Positions 1 to 8,783 are shown, counted from the first letter of the stretch. The stretch: 13,559 bases of DNA from Polyrhizophydium stewartii (GCA_027604665.1 JADGIZ010000443.1:1-13559), one strand, 5' to 3'. Notes: generated from the sequence alone by a model not told the origin. Numbers and translations are program-made.

Positions 1-2
1 CC

Positions 3-2725
3 GCGAAACCGGCCCTGTTTCCCAACCCGCCCGCCGACGCCACCATCGCCCTGTCGCCGCCCGCTGCTGCTGCCGTCGCCGTCGCCGTCGCCGTGTCGCC
101 CAACGCATCCTCCACCTCGGCGTCGGGCCCCGCGTCCGCCTCGTCGTCCATGTCTGCCCCGCTGCACCACTCGCCGCTGCCCGCCCACCGCCCGCTGTCG
201 CGCGCGTCGTCGGCAGCGTCGTCGTCGGGCGCCTCGTCGAGCGTGCTGCGCACCGCCGCGTCGCCCGCCTCGCACCCAACAACCCCCTTTCTCAGCGACG
301 ACGAGTCCGCCGACCGCCTCGCCCCGCTCGCCTCGGACCCCATTGCTGGCCCAATGCAGTCCCTGTTTGCCGCCCGCCTGCTCGACCCGGACGCCGACGA
401 CTCGAACGCGTCGCTCGCATCGCTGCTCTCGACCCGCGGCGTCCTCGGCGCTGCCGACGATCAGCCCGCCCGCGACCACCGCTCCTTTGGCCACGACACC
501 CGCGACGACCTCTATGCCCGCGACGAGCACGGCGGCCCGCACGGCCCCGACGGCTCGACTTTTGGCGCTGGCGATCTCGGCTTGGACGCGCCGCACGTCG
601 CCCGCGTGACCGCCTTGCCGTCGCCCGTCCCGGCCCCGGCCCACATCCGCGGCCGCTCTGCCCCGCAGCCCGCAGCCGCCGCCAGCGTCTCCAACGGCTT
701 CTTTGCAATCGACCCCGAGTCGCGCAGCTTCTACATCGACAACCTGTGGGAGAGCCACCGGCACGTGTTCGCCAGCCATGCACGCCAGAGCCACCACCTC
801 GCAGGCACCTTTGATGCACCGCCACCGCCCGGAGCCGTTGGTGCGGCTGCCGGTGCCGTCACCGGTGCCGGCCTCGCCGCGGGGCCTGCGGACCCGGCCG
901 CCTTTGAGTCGCAGCTGGCCGCGTTCCCGTCGCTGCCCACGCGCCGGCCCTCGACCTCGTCCGCCCTCTCGGTCGACGCTGCCCTCGACTTTGCGCCCCG
1001 CAGGTCCGGCGAACCGCAGCGCCCCTCGTTCAGGCAGGCGAGCTTCGAAGGCCCGCTGCGATACGACACGTTCCGCCACCCCGCCGCGCGGCCAAACGCC
1101 GAAGCGCCCGACCACGATGGCCAGCACTCCAAGGGCATCTTCGGCATGATCATGTCGCTACTCTCACGCACCGCCGGCGCTTCATCGCTGCCGGCCTCGG
1201 CCTTGCACTCGCCCGCGCCATCGCCCTCCCCGGCGCGCTCGTCGCGGGTCGCGGCCGTCATGGCGTCGGTGCCTGCATCGAGCGGCAGCGTCGGATCCAC
1301 ATCCGCCGCTGTCGCGCAGATCCCCGGCCGGCCCCCCGCCGCCGTCTCGACGTATGCTGCTGGCCCAGCATCCGCCCTCTCGCGCAGCCCCGGCCGCCCG
1401 CCCATCTTTCCGCCCCCATCCAAGACCGGCCCAAGCACACGCTACACCGTGGCGCGCGCCAACTCGGTCTCGGGCGCCATCCCGCCACTGCCGCTGGCAC
1501 AGCGCCCGCCCCCGCTCACCATCACAACGGCCATCCAGCCCGTCTCGGTGCCGCGGTCACCCGCGGCATACACCAGCGACTCGGCCGCCGAGTCCTTTGA
1601 CTCGCAGGCCACGCCGCGTCCCATGAGCGCAAAACCCCTCGGCCACCATTACCAGCAGGCATTCCCGCGCACCCACCGGCGCCAGATCTCGGATCCGACT
1701 GCAAGCACCCACTTTATTCCCGAGCCGTCGTTCCCGTTCCGCCACGACACCAACTTCACCAAAGACGACCTCGCCGAAGACGCCGCCGCCACCGCCGCGC
1801 CGCAGGCCTCCAACGGATCCAGCGTCACCGACTTCGCCTGGCGCGCATCGTCGGCCCGTGGCCACCGCCCTGCGCAGCTCAGCTCGTCGTACGGCACCAG
1901 CCACATGGAGGCGGGCGGGTATAGCCCGCCGCGGTCGGCCCACAGCGACGTTGGTTTCCTGAGCCACACGGCCCTGCATCTGCCGCCCCACGCGCGCCGT
2001 GCCAACACCACCGTCGGATCCAGCGGCCACCAGCATGCCACGCCGCTGCAGCATGACGGCACCGGCCTGTCGTCGTTCCCCAACTACGACTCGGTCAGCG
2101 CTCGGGCACCCGCATCCGACTTCATCTTTGGCGGCGCTCGCCACGACCAGGCCCTGTCGCTTGGCGCAGGCGCTGTTCCCAGCGCCTTTGATGTCGATCT
2201 CGCGTTCACTGTGCCCGAGGAAAAGAACATCCCCTTGCAGTACTATCGCAATGGCATCTTCGTCTTTGTCGGCACGCCGCTGGTTCCTTCGACGCTCAAC
2301 AGCATCGAACGGCTGCTGTCAAAGTTCACCGTCTATCCCGTCTCGGTGCGCCTGCTCAAGCCCAACGTAAAGGGCCTCGGCAACCCCCGTCCGATCGTAT
2401 ACACGCTATACAAGCGGTATCGTGACTTCCGCGCTCTGTACTCTCAGCTGGTGAGTCGCGTCTGTCGGTTGCTGTGTCGCGACTCGCCGACGTCCGCTGA
2501 CCTTGCCTGCCGCATCGCCAGGCCCGTGAGTACCAGTCCGCCCAAGAGCGCCTGCCCGAGTTCCCGTCCAAAGTCTTCCTCGACCGCTACAACCCGCAGG
2601 TTGTTGCGTTCCGCCTCGTCATGTTCAACCAGCTCCTAAGCCGCGTTGTCCTCGACGACGAGTATGCAAAGTCCGAGGCCCTGCAGCGCTTCCTCCGCCA
2701 CCCGTCGACTGCCATTGCGGTCTGA
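3..2725 (+). CDS. PX-domain protein with long disordered N-terminal region (5' partial)
   Basis: The frame is open from the left edge, so the true start is probably off the window; the first in-frame ATG inside is at 150. There are two exons, 3-2450 and 2522-2725, joined in phase 0 across a 71-nt GT-AG intron with a GCTGAC branch-like site. The 883 visible residues are about 750 residues of Ser/Ala/Pro/His-rich low-complexity sequence followed by a C-terminal PX domain at about residues 770-875. PX hallmarks are KRYRDF (residues 804-809, basic residue and aromatic for PI3P contact), then, only after splicing, LPEFPSK and the helix VVAFRLVMFNQLL with its phosphate-binding Arg, ending near QRFL. 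PX domains bind phosphoinositides, mostly PI3P on endosomes and vacuoles, so a membrane-trafficking role is inferred. No BAR, SH3 or kinase domain is visible. The specific ortholog is not recognised. Confidence 0.85.
2451..2521 (+). other. Intron inside the PX domain (GT-AG, 71 nt)
   Basis: The donor GTGAGT follows ...LYSQL and the acceptor GCCAG precedes AREYQSAQERLPEF. Reading through it ends at a stop at 2637-2639 and loses the conserved second half of the PX fold. Splicing restores it in frame. It contains GCTGAC about 25 nt before the acceptor. Confidence 0.92.
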
Positions 2726-3566
2726 GGCACCCCACCATGCGCGCACACGGCCGTATCTCGGATAGACAACATCCTGCTTGCTGCTGCTTGGCGCGTCGTG
2801 TGCCAGTGCATTGCACACACCTTGTGTAGTCAACCCATCTTGTTTGAAGCCATCCTCCTTCTCCGCCCCATCGCCACCCGCCTGGACCACTCCTCGACCG
2901 ACTGGATCTTGTCAGCTCTGCTGCCAGCACGCATCTCAAGCATGGCCAAGATCAGAAACACCCACTCTTCAAGCCAAAGGCACTGGTAACCGCGCTTTTG
3001 CCGCCCCTCCCCGGGAAAGTCAGCCACTTTCTTCTCGTCCGACTACTGCGCCTGCCGGCCGTTTCTGATCACAAGCACCTCCCCCCACACCTTGCTTTTC
3101 TGTCGTTGTCTCTTTTCTTGTGTCTCTCTTTCGAGCTTTTCTAATCTGCGCCATGCCAGGCTTGATCACCCTCTCCCCTTAAGCCTCTTCTCACACCATC
3201 ATTCTCACTTTCATCATCCCGCACGCAAAGCATTCATTCAAACATCCATCTTCTCATGTCAATGACTTGCCGACTCTTTTTTCCTTTTGCTTCTGGCCTG
3301 TTGTGCCATTGTTGCAACTTTGGCAGGCGATGCCTGCCGCATGGCTAGTGTTTCTTGATGCTGGTGTAAGTTGCATACTTCAATACAGGAATCCCCGGTT
3401 GACTGTGTTGGCGAGATTCTCCGTCAACTCGACCCGCTCATAAACGCTGAGTGGTCTGCCAGCCATCCGCATCGCACTGATGGCAACACTCTTCATTCAC
3501 GGCTGATCCTGCCGCGGCAGCGTGAGCCAAAGATGTGCGTGCTTGTGGACTCGACCGCCTCGCCCA
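2726..3566. other. Gene-poor interval with pyrimidine-rich tract
   Basis: No convincing coding region was found on either strand. It follows the PX gene stop and presumably holds that gene's 3' UTR. It is visibly less GC-rich than its surroundings. From about 3075 to 3300 the plus strand is strongly C/T-rich, as fungal promoters and 5' leaders often are, but no ORF with recognisable domains follows; the ATGs at about 3152, 3256 and 3332 open only very short frames. No tRNA-like cloverleaf was seen. No AATAAA was noticed on the plus strand. An unannotated noncoding transcript starting here and running antisense to the TFIIE 3' end is possible but unsupported. Confidence 0.5.
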
Positions 3567-3578
3567 TCACGCCTCATG

Positions 3579-3602
3579 GAACTCTTCGTCGTCGTCGTCA
3601 TC
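3579..3602. repeat. 24-nt repeat, copy 1 (downstream of TFIIE-alpha stop)
   Basis: Identical over 24 nt to positions 3792-3815, at an offset of 213 bp. On the minus strand it reads as Asp codons followed by Glu-Glu-Phe, the same acidic motif that lies in the last exon of TFIIE-alpha. Here it is followed by HEA and a stop (TGA at 3567-3569). It could be the coding end of an alternative last exon (see findings) or a relic duplication. Confidence 0.8.
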
Positions 3603-3743
3603 ATCCGCATCGCCTTCGTCCCCCAACCCTGCACGCAGATACTCCCCCGCGCTGCGTTTTCTGCACACACTGGCTGTCAACCCATCCATCCGGACCGACC
3701 CAAGTCGCTCTTGCTCGCGTTTCGTGTTCACGCCGCTCTCTGC

Positions 3744-5326
3744 TCACCGCGGGTTCACGTCTGCAGCAACCGGCGCAATCGGCACCGCCTTGAACTCTTC
3801 GTCGTCGTCGTCATCGCTGCTGTTCTGCGCGGCGCCGTGTGCAGAACCATAAAATGCACCAGACGCACTGCCAACGCCTGCCATCTCGCCCATGCCGTGC
3901 TCCTCGGCCAGCCGCGCATAGTACTCGGCGAGATCTGCCACGCGCTGCCGATCAGCTAAACGCTTGCCCCACCAGGTCGCCCCATCTCTCCACCACACGC
4001 GCCACCCTTGCCCGGCAGCACTGACCTCGCGCGCTTGCATCGTCGCCATCCGCCTCCTGCTTGACAAGATCGTCGACATCACTGGATTTGGCATTGTCGT
4101 CGACAATCTCGATCAGCACTTGCGGGCCGGTCAGGCCTGCGATCTCCTTGATGATCGGTCCTTGCTGCATTGCGGGCTGAGAGACGATCGCGTTGACATC
4201 CGGAAGCACCGGCTTGGAGCTGCATGCATATATCGCGCGATGCGCCAAACAAGATTGGACGCAGTCGGGTCAGAGAGACGGCGAGATGGTTGTAGATGCG
4301 ACAGGAGGCGACATACTCGGGGATCGAGATCTTGTCGGTCTCTTTGAGTAGTTCGACGATGGGCTGGCTCTCGTTCATGAACCTGCCGTATCCGTCAGAC
4401 ACTAACAGGCAGAGCGCTGCGTCTCAAGCAGCACTCGCCTTGTGTATGCCTCGCTCGTGTTTTTCTGCTTGCTCTCGTCATCGAGCTTGACCTCGTTTTG
4501 GCAAATGTCGCATTTTGGGATCGAGTCGTCTGTCCGATCGAGCGTGAGCATGTCCAGGGCTGAGAACTCTTTCTGGCAGACCTGGCACACGTAGGGCAGG
4601 TGCGTCATTTGCTGTACGGAGTGCATCGCGGCAGAGTAAGCCACTGCGTTTTGGAATTGCCGTCCAAACATCTGGCGGTCGGTCGATGCAACGATCCGTC
4701 GGTGGTTGATGAGTCCGTCGCAGCACGGCGCACCTCGTTGACTCGCTTCTCGATGCTCTTGCCGATCTGGTACATTTTGTACTTGACGATGTTGACAAAC
4801 TGCCGGTAGTCGATGTAATAGTATGTGCGCATGCGCTTCATGCGCTCCTTGGTCGCCTTGGGCAGCGACGTCTTGCCCTCGGCCTGCGCAGCCGCAATCT
4901 CGGCCCGGCTGCGGCCCACCTCCTCCATGCGCGTCTCGCTGGTCGGCGTGCCGGTCAGCAGCGCGCAGGGTCAAACGTGTCCTGCGCCTGCGGTTCGAGC
5001 GCTGCACGCACACTTTAAGCATGCCCATCATCTTCAGCTTGCCGCATGCCTTGGCCAGCTCCTTTGGCGTTGTGCCGAGCGCTGTTGCAAGCTCCTCTTC
5101 CCGCATCCTGACGTGTCCGAGAAGCATTTCAGCATCCCTCGCAGGTTGCTGCCAGAACGGGTCCGTGCACCGCTCCCGCCCCACATGTTTTTGAGAGTGG
5201 AGACGGCCAAAGCCACGCAAGGCCGACTCACAGCGGACGGAACGACAGGATGTCGAGGATGATGGCCTGCTGGTCGGTGCAGAATGCCCGAGCCACAAGC
5301 GCAACGAGCCGCTTGCAGATGTCCAT
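3744..5326 (-). CDS. TFA1: Transcription initiation factor IIE, alpha (large) subunit
   Basis: TFIIE-alpha recruits and stimulates TFIIH at RNA polymerase II promoters in the nucleus. Seven exons on the minus strand: 5326-5232, 5107-5012, 4938-4734, 4611-4439, 4382-4317, 4219-4026, 3955-3744, giving 346 residues (human about 439). Phases are consistent throughout. Residues 1-64 form the winged helix (MDICKRLVAL... MREEELATALG... KLKMMGMLKV). Residues 101-122 carry the family segment RTYYYIDYRQFVNIVKYKM. The zinc ribbon uses C141, C144, C166 and C169. RFMNESQPIVELLKETDKI follows. The C-terminal acidic DDDDDEEFKAV (F331, V334) resembles the human DEFEEV motif that binds the TFIIH p62 PH domain. 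The start ATG has a purine at -3 and G at +4. Exon 4 to 5 needs a GC donor. The exon 3/4 acceptor was chosen because it keeps the human spacing before the first zinc Cys; an in-frame alternative at 4672 would add 20 residues. An alternative last exon is possible. Confidence 0.93.
3792..3815. repeat. 24-nt repeat, copy 2 (inside TFIIE-alpha last exon)
   Basis: Partner of 3579-3602. On the minus strand it encodes part of the acidic stretch DDDDDEEF (residues 324-331) of TFIIE-alpha, followed by KAVPIAPV. Confidence 0.8.
4383..4438 (-). other. Predicted GC-AG intron 4 of TFIIE-alpha (56 nt)
   Basis: On the minus strand exon 4 ends ...EAYT plus AG, and the intron starts GCGAGT, with TCTGAC and then GGCAG at its end. 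Joining gives EAYT-RFMNESQPIVELL in frame, with the Arg-Phe pair I recall from human TFIIE-alpha. Nearby GT donors either give the wrong frame or leave a 24-nt intron. AG|GCGAGT is a good match to the known GC-donor consensus AG|GCAAGT. Confidence 0.75.
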
Positions 5327-5491
5327 GGCCGTGTGTGTATGTATGTGCGTGCGCCAAGGTGTGCGGTGCCACCGTGCTCACGCTCGTGCCGCCTTCCTTG
5401 CCGCCCAGCCGCTGGCCGTGCCGGGTCGTCAGGTCCCGTGTGCGTGGGTCCGTGTCGCCGGCGGGCGACTTTGGGCGATCTTTGGGCAAAG
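5327..5491. promoter_or_regulatory. Divergent promoter region, TFIIE-alpha / mitochondrial MetRS
   Basis: A 165-bp gap separates the two start codons, so both promoters and 5' leaders must share it or overlap the genes. No TATA box is evident. A T/G-alternating run lies next to the TFIIE start (about 5331-5350). An 8-bp direct repeat CTTTGGGC at 5469-5476 and 5480-5487 sits just upstream of the synthetase ATG. An in-frame ATG at 5339 could extend the synthetase by 51 residues, but the downstream ATG gives a typical presequence. Confidence 0.6.
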
Positions 5492-7874
5492 ATGCCCCGG
5501 GTGCTGCGACCGCTGCGTCTCGCGGTGCCGCGCCGCCCGTGTGGGCTGGTGGCGGCCCGCCCGCGCATGCAGGCCAGGAGGACGGCAACTGCACCGCCCG
5601 GTGTGGCCCAGCCCCGCACGCTGGCCGCAGCCGCGGGCGCAGGGCCAAAGGCGCCGCTGCTGTTCACTTCGCCCATCTTCTACGTCAACGCCGGTGGGCG
5701 AGCTCTGCGTGCCTGCGCTTGAGGGGCCGCTTGCAGCACATGCTGACGTGCCTGCCTCGACACAGTCCCACACATCGGGCACCTGTACACGACCGTGCTG
5801 GTGGACACGCTCAAGCGGTGGCACGACTTCAAGGGCCATCCAACGATCTTCTGCACAGGCACCGACGAGCACGGCCTCAAGGTGGGGATGGCTCTCTGCC
5901 GCAGCTCTCTCTTTCCGGTGCGGCCCGACCACACAATCGCTCACGCTCCGAACCGCATCCAGATCCAGGAAGCTGCCCAGGCAGCCAAGATGGACCCAAA
6001 GGCGTTCTGCGATGGCATCTCGGGCAAGTTCAAGGCACGCTGTGCGACCTGAGCATCAGCGGCTGGCGGATCTTGAGCTGCTCACGCCGCTTTTCTGGTT
6101 GCAGTCCCTGTTTGAACAGGCGTCCATCTCGCACACACGCTTCATCCGCACCACAGATGAGGACCACTATCAGGCCGTCGCGCATTTTTGGGTAGATTGT
6201 TCTAGATGTCTCTGGCTGCCGATTGTCCCACCTGCTGATGTTAGTGCACGCAGAATCAACTCAAGGACAAGGGCTACATCTACAAGGGATTCCACGAGGG
6301 CTGGTACTGCGTGTCTGACGAGACCTTTTATCCGGAGAACCAGGTCGAGCCCTCACCCGATAACCCCAAAGCCATGGTGAGAGCTCGCGCCGACTTGCGC
6401 ATGCGTCCCCGGCGGCGCTTCCGCCGCTGCCTCATCTGACCGCAGTGTAAAGATCTCCAAGGAGTCTGGAAAGAAGGTCGAGTGGACGCGTGAAGAGAAC
6501 TACAAATTCCGTCTGGGTGCATTCCGCGAGCGACTGATCGAGTGGCTCGAGGCGAACCCGCAAGGTACCTTTGCTGGAGCCGCTTTCATTAATCGATTGA
6601 GCTGCATTGACACTGACCCGTTCATTTGAACCGCAACCCACGCCGCCGTAGTCATTGTTCCAGAGGGCCAGTACAACTTTGTGCTGAGCCAGCTCAAGCA
6701 CGGCGACATTGGCGACCTGTCCGTGTCGCGCCTGCGCTCGCGCCTGCAGTGGGGCATCCCCGTGCCGGACGATCCTGATCACGTCATTTACGTGTGGCTC
6801 GACGCCCTGACCAACTATCTGACTGTGACGGGGTATCCCTGGACACGCGCGCTGCCTGCCGAGACGGAGGAGCAGGCGGCGCTGCGCTGCGGGTGGCCCG
6901 CGCATGTGCACGTTGTTGGCAAGGATATCGTCAAGCGAGTAGCCATGACTGCATAGAAGCAAGCCATCTTATGCATCTCGCGCTGACAGTCTCACTTGCT
7001 TTCCCGGATACACATCGCAGATTCCACGCCATCTACTGGCCCGCGTTTCTGATGGCGGCGGGTCTGCCTCTGCCGCGCCGCATCGTCTCGCATGGCCACT
7101 GGCTCGTCGGCCAGAAGAAGATGTCCAAGAGCACGGGCAACGTCGTTGATCCGCATGCACTGCTCGCCAAGTGGGGCGTCGACCCCGTGCGGTACTTTTT
7201 GATGCGCGACGGCGGCATCGCCATCGACCCCGAGTTCTCGCACGAGTCGGTGCTGCGGCGGTACAAGCACGATCTCGGCGCGCAGCTCGGCAACCTGGTC
7301 ATGCGCTGCTGCTCAGCCACCATCAACAAGACGGGGCAGATTCCCGCCGCCATCGGCGCGCCGTTGACGCCTGATGCCATCGAGCTGGTCGAGCTTGTCG
7401 CCGAGGCCCCCGGTGCGTGGCTGCTGGACAGCAGTTTGGCCGCCACGCCTGTGCAGTGGGACTTGAGGCGGGCTGACCCTCGCCGCAGAACGGATCGACG
7501 CCGAAATCGCAGTCGGACACCTCCCGGCTGCCCTCGAGCGCGTCGAGGATCTGATCGTCCGCCTCAACAAGTACTGGACGGACGCCAAGCCGTGGCAGCT
7601 CGCATCGCAGCAGGGCGATGCACAGGCCAAGCTCCAATCGGTCTTGTTTGTGACATACGAGACGCTTCGGGTGTGTGCACTCCTGCTGCAGCCCGTGATG
7701 CCGCACAAGATGTCGCTGCTGCTCGACACGCTCGACGTGGATGCCGGCGAGCGTACATGGGCCAATGCTCGGATCGGCAAGCGCTGGGCGAGGCTCGCCG
7801 ACGGCGCAGCACCACCGCGCCAGGCCGCTGTCCCGCCCAAGCCCTCGCCGCTGTTCCCGCGCATCGACGCATAA
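5492..7874 (+). CDS. MSM1: Mitochondrial methionyl-tRNA synthetase
   Basis: Charges mitochondrial tRNA-Met with methionine using ATP. Nine exons: 5492-5693, 5766-5881, 5963-6034, 6105-6191, 6254-6376, 6453-6564, 6652-6934, 7021-7412, 7489-7874; 590 residues, close to human MARS2 (593). Residues 1 to about 50 are Arg/Ala-rich and almost free of acids, a mitochondrial targeting signal. The class I signature PHIGH (69-73) is followed by GTDEHGLK. GWYCVSDETF marks the connective domain of the short, zinc-knuckle-poor bacterial/mitochondrial type. YVWLDALTNYLT, GKDIVKFHAIYWPAF and the KMSKS loop (365-369) follow. The C-terminal helical anticodon-binding domain includes LNKYWTDAKPWQL. Several splice junctions fall inside conserved motifs, which fixes them well. 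Introns 3 and 7 need GC donors. The exon 6 acceptor (AAAG at 6452, not the CAG at 6442-6444) was chosen because only it keeps frame. Confidence 0.97.
6035..6104 (+). other. Predicted GC-AG intron 3 of MetRS (70 nt)
   Basis: Exon 3 ends ...GISGKFK and exon 4 starts SLFEQASISHTRFIRTT. In human MARS2 these segments are contiguous with the same spacing. The only phase-0 donor that yields this is AAG|GCACGC. The nearby GTGCGA donor at 6041 is out of frame. The acceptor is GGTTGCAG after a T-rich run. Confidence 0.72.
6935..7020 (+). other. Predicted GC-AG intron 7 of MetRS (86 nt)
   Basis: The conserved motif GKDIVxFHAIYW is split here. The donor AA|GCGAGT joined to CGCAG|A gives GKDIVKFHAIYWPAF exactly. 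The GT at 6939 gives the wrong frame. The donor hexamer GCGAGT is the same as in TFIIE-alpha intron 4. GCTGAC lies near the acceptor. Confidence 0.78.
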
Positions 7875-7896
7875 ACAGGCCCGTGGGCATCGGGGA
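7875..7896. other. Convergent junction, MetRS / DCTN6 (22 bp)
   Basis: The stop codons of two opposite-strand genes are 22 bp apart, so their 3' UTRs and cleavage signals must overlap each other and probably extend into the neighbour's coding sequence. No AATAAA is visible in the gap on either strand. Confidence 0.8.
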
Positions 7897-8671
7897 TCAG
7901 GTTGAGGTGTGATATTTGGGCAGCACCTCGCGCAGATACTCGACGTGCTTGATGTGCACGGCCTGCGCCGCGGGCGTTGCCGGTGACTGTGCACGCGCCG
8001 TGTGCTCCTGCCCAAAGATGATCGAGTTGGCCGGCACCCGGCGGCGGGCGGCGATCGTGCACCGGGGGCCGATGATGCAGCCGTCGCCGACCTGCGACTC
8101 GTCGCCGAGCAGAGCTTCACGGAGCGTCAGCCTTTCGTGCGAGCTCGGCACTGCACAGCGCGAGGTCCAACCCTTGGCTGAGATCGTGCAGCCGTCGCCG
8201 ACAAAGGCCGCTCGAACCTCTGCGTTGCCGCCGTCCCCGCCGTCACCATCGGAGTCGCAATCGCCGCAGTCGCAGTCGCCGCAGCAGCCGCAGCCGCCAC
8301 GAAGGTCAGCCGGCGAGGCAGCAGTCGAGTGCAGCCGAGAGGCAGCGCAACGCACCGCAGCCAGAGTTGAACAGGTTGTTGTCGCCAATATGCATCTCGT
8401 TTGCGCTGCTGCTCGGCCACCCGGCAGCCTGGGCGTCAGCTGCCCGCAGGTCCGCACGGTCTGCAGGTGCCGGCGTGCGCCGAGCCTGCACGCACCTGTT
8501 GAAGATGGTCACTTGCTCCTCGAAGATGTTGTTGTTGCCGATGATGATGGCCCCCGCGCCGTCGGCCTGGATGATGCGCACGAGCGGCTGGAAGACGTTG
8601 CCCATGCCGAGCTCGACGCAGGCGCCGGTGATTTGCACGTTGGCGCACACGACGTTGCTCTGGCCGGCCAT
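7897..8671 (-). CDS. DCTN6: Dynactin subunit 6 (p27)
   Basis: Part of the pointed-end complex of dynactin, the activator of cytoplasmic dynein, with p25, p62 and Arp11. Four exons on the minus strand: 8671-8496, 8405-8356, 8219-8172, 8114-7897; 163 residues. The left-handed beta-helix is visible as hexapeptide-type repeats (IIIGNNNIFEEQ, MHIGDNNLFNSGC, FVGDGCTISAK, SQVGDGCIIGPRC). The family C-terminus follows: VPANSIIFGQEH, then a helix ending LREVLPKYH (human LMKILPNYH). The loop after EEQ is shorter than in human p27, and the tail ends just after the helix, so the vertebrate C-terminal phosphorylated TP site is absent. In-frame ATGs exist upstream, including one at 8785 that would add 38 residues; I prefer 8671 because it aligns with the animal start and leaves a promoter gap. 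Confidence 0.88.
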
Positions 8672-8677
8672 GTCGGC
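8665..8677. repeat. 13-bp repeat cggccatgtcggc, copy 1 (DCTN6 start)
   Basis: Contains CATG, which on the minus strand is the chosen DCTN6 start codon. On the plus strand it is an ATG in frame with LMBRD1 (38 codons upstream of the chosen LMBRD1 start). Repeated exactly at 8779-8791. Confidence 0.8.
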
Positions 8678-8783
8678 TCGCGGCCGGCGGTGTGTCGCCG
8701 CCTCGCCCCCTTTTCCTGAGGACGCGGCGCGACCCGAGCTTGGAAGCATCTGGCTTCCGCCGACACCCCTGTTACTCGCGGCC
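8672..8783. promoter_or_regulatory. Divergent promoter region, DCTN6 / LMBRD1
   Basis: 112 bp lie between the opposite start codons. The segment is open in the relevant frame of both genes, so it could also be read as an N-terminal extension of either protein. No TATA box is seen. Confidence 0.5.

Noticed and set aside
65..95. GCCGTC hexanucleotide run as a microsatellite of interest
   Set aside because: Only about three and a half units, encoding Ala-Val repeats in a low-complexity protein; unremarkable.
2726..3560. tRNA, snRNA or small protein gene in the intergenic interval
   Set aside because: No cloverleaf, no A/B box pair and no ORF with recognisable features were found by eye; a covariance-model search would be needed to exclude them.
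3576..3959. Plus-strand ORF starting MELFVVVVIIRI with a second ELFVVVVI, looking like a membrane protein with a repeat
   Set aside because: It is the antisense of the Asp/Glu-rich repeat and of TFIIE-alpha exon 7; the repeated hydrophobic run is simply the complement of GAC/GAA codons. No homology is recognised.
4402..5676. A single 424-codon minus-strand reading frame as the TFIIE-alpha gene
   Set aside because: It contains the winged-helix part and the zinc ribbon but loses the RTYYYIDYRQFVNIV segment, which lies in another frame; introns explain this fully.
5250..6380. Long plus-strand ORF of 376 codons over the TFIIE start and MetRS exons
   Set aside because: Composition is Arg/Ser/Ala shadow sequence of GC-rich genes. 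It agrees with the synthetase only where it happens to share the frame of exon 4; the motif-bearing reading needs splicing.
7313..8120. Long minus-strand ORFs antisense to MetRS exons 8-9
   Set aside because: Shadows of the MetRS reading frame in GC-rich DNA; only the part below 8114 coincides with DCTN6 coding sequence.
7916..8719. Plus-strand ORF of 267 codons antisense to DCTN6
   Set aside because: Overlaps all four DCTN6 exons, whose hexapeptide repeats and C-terminal helix are convincing on the other strand.
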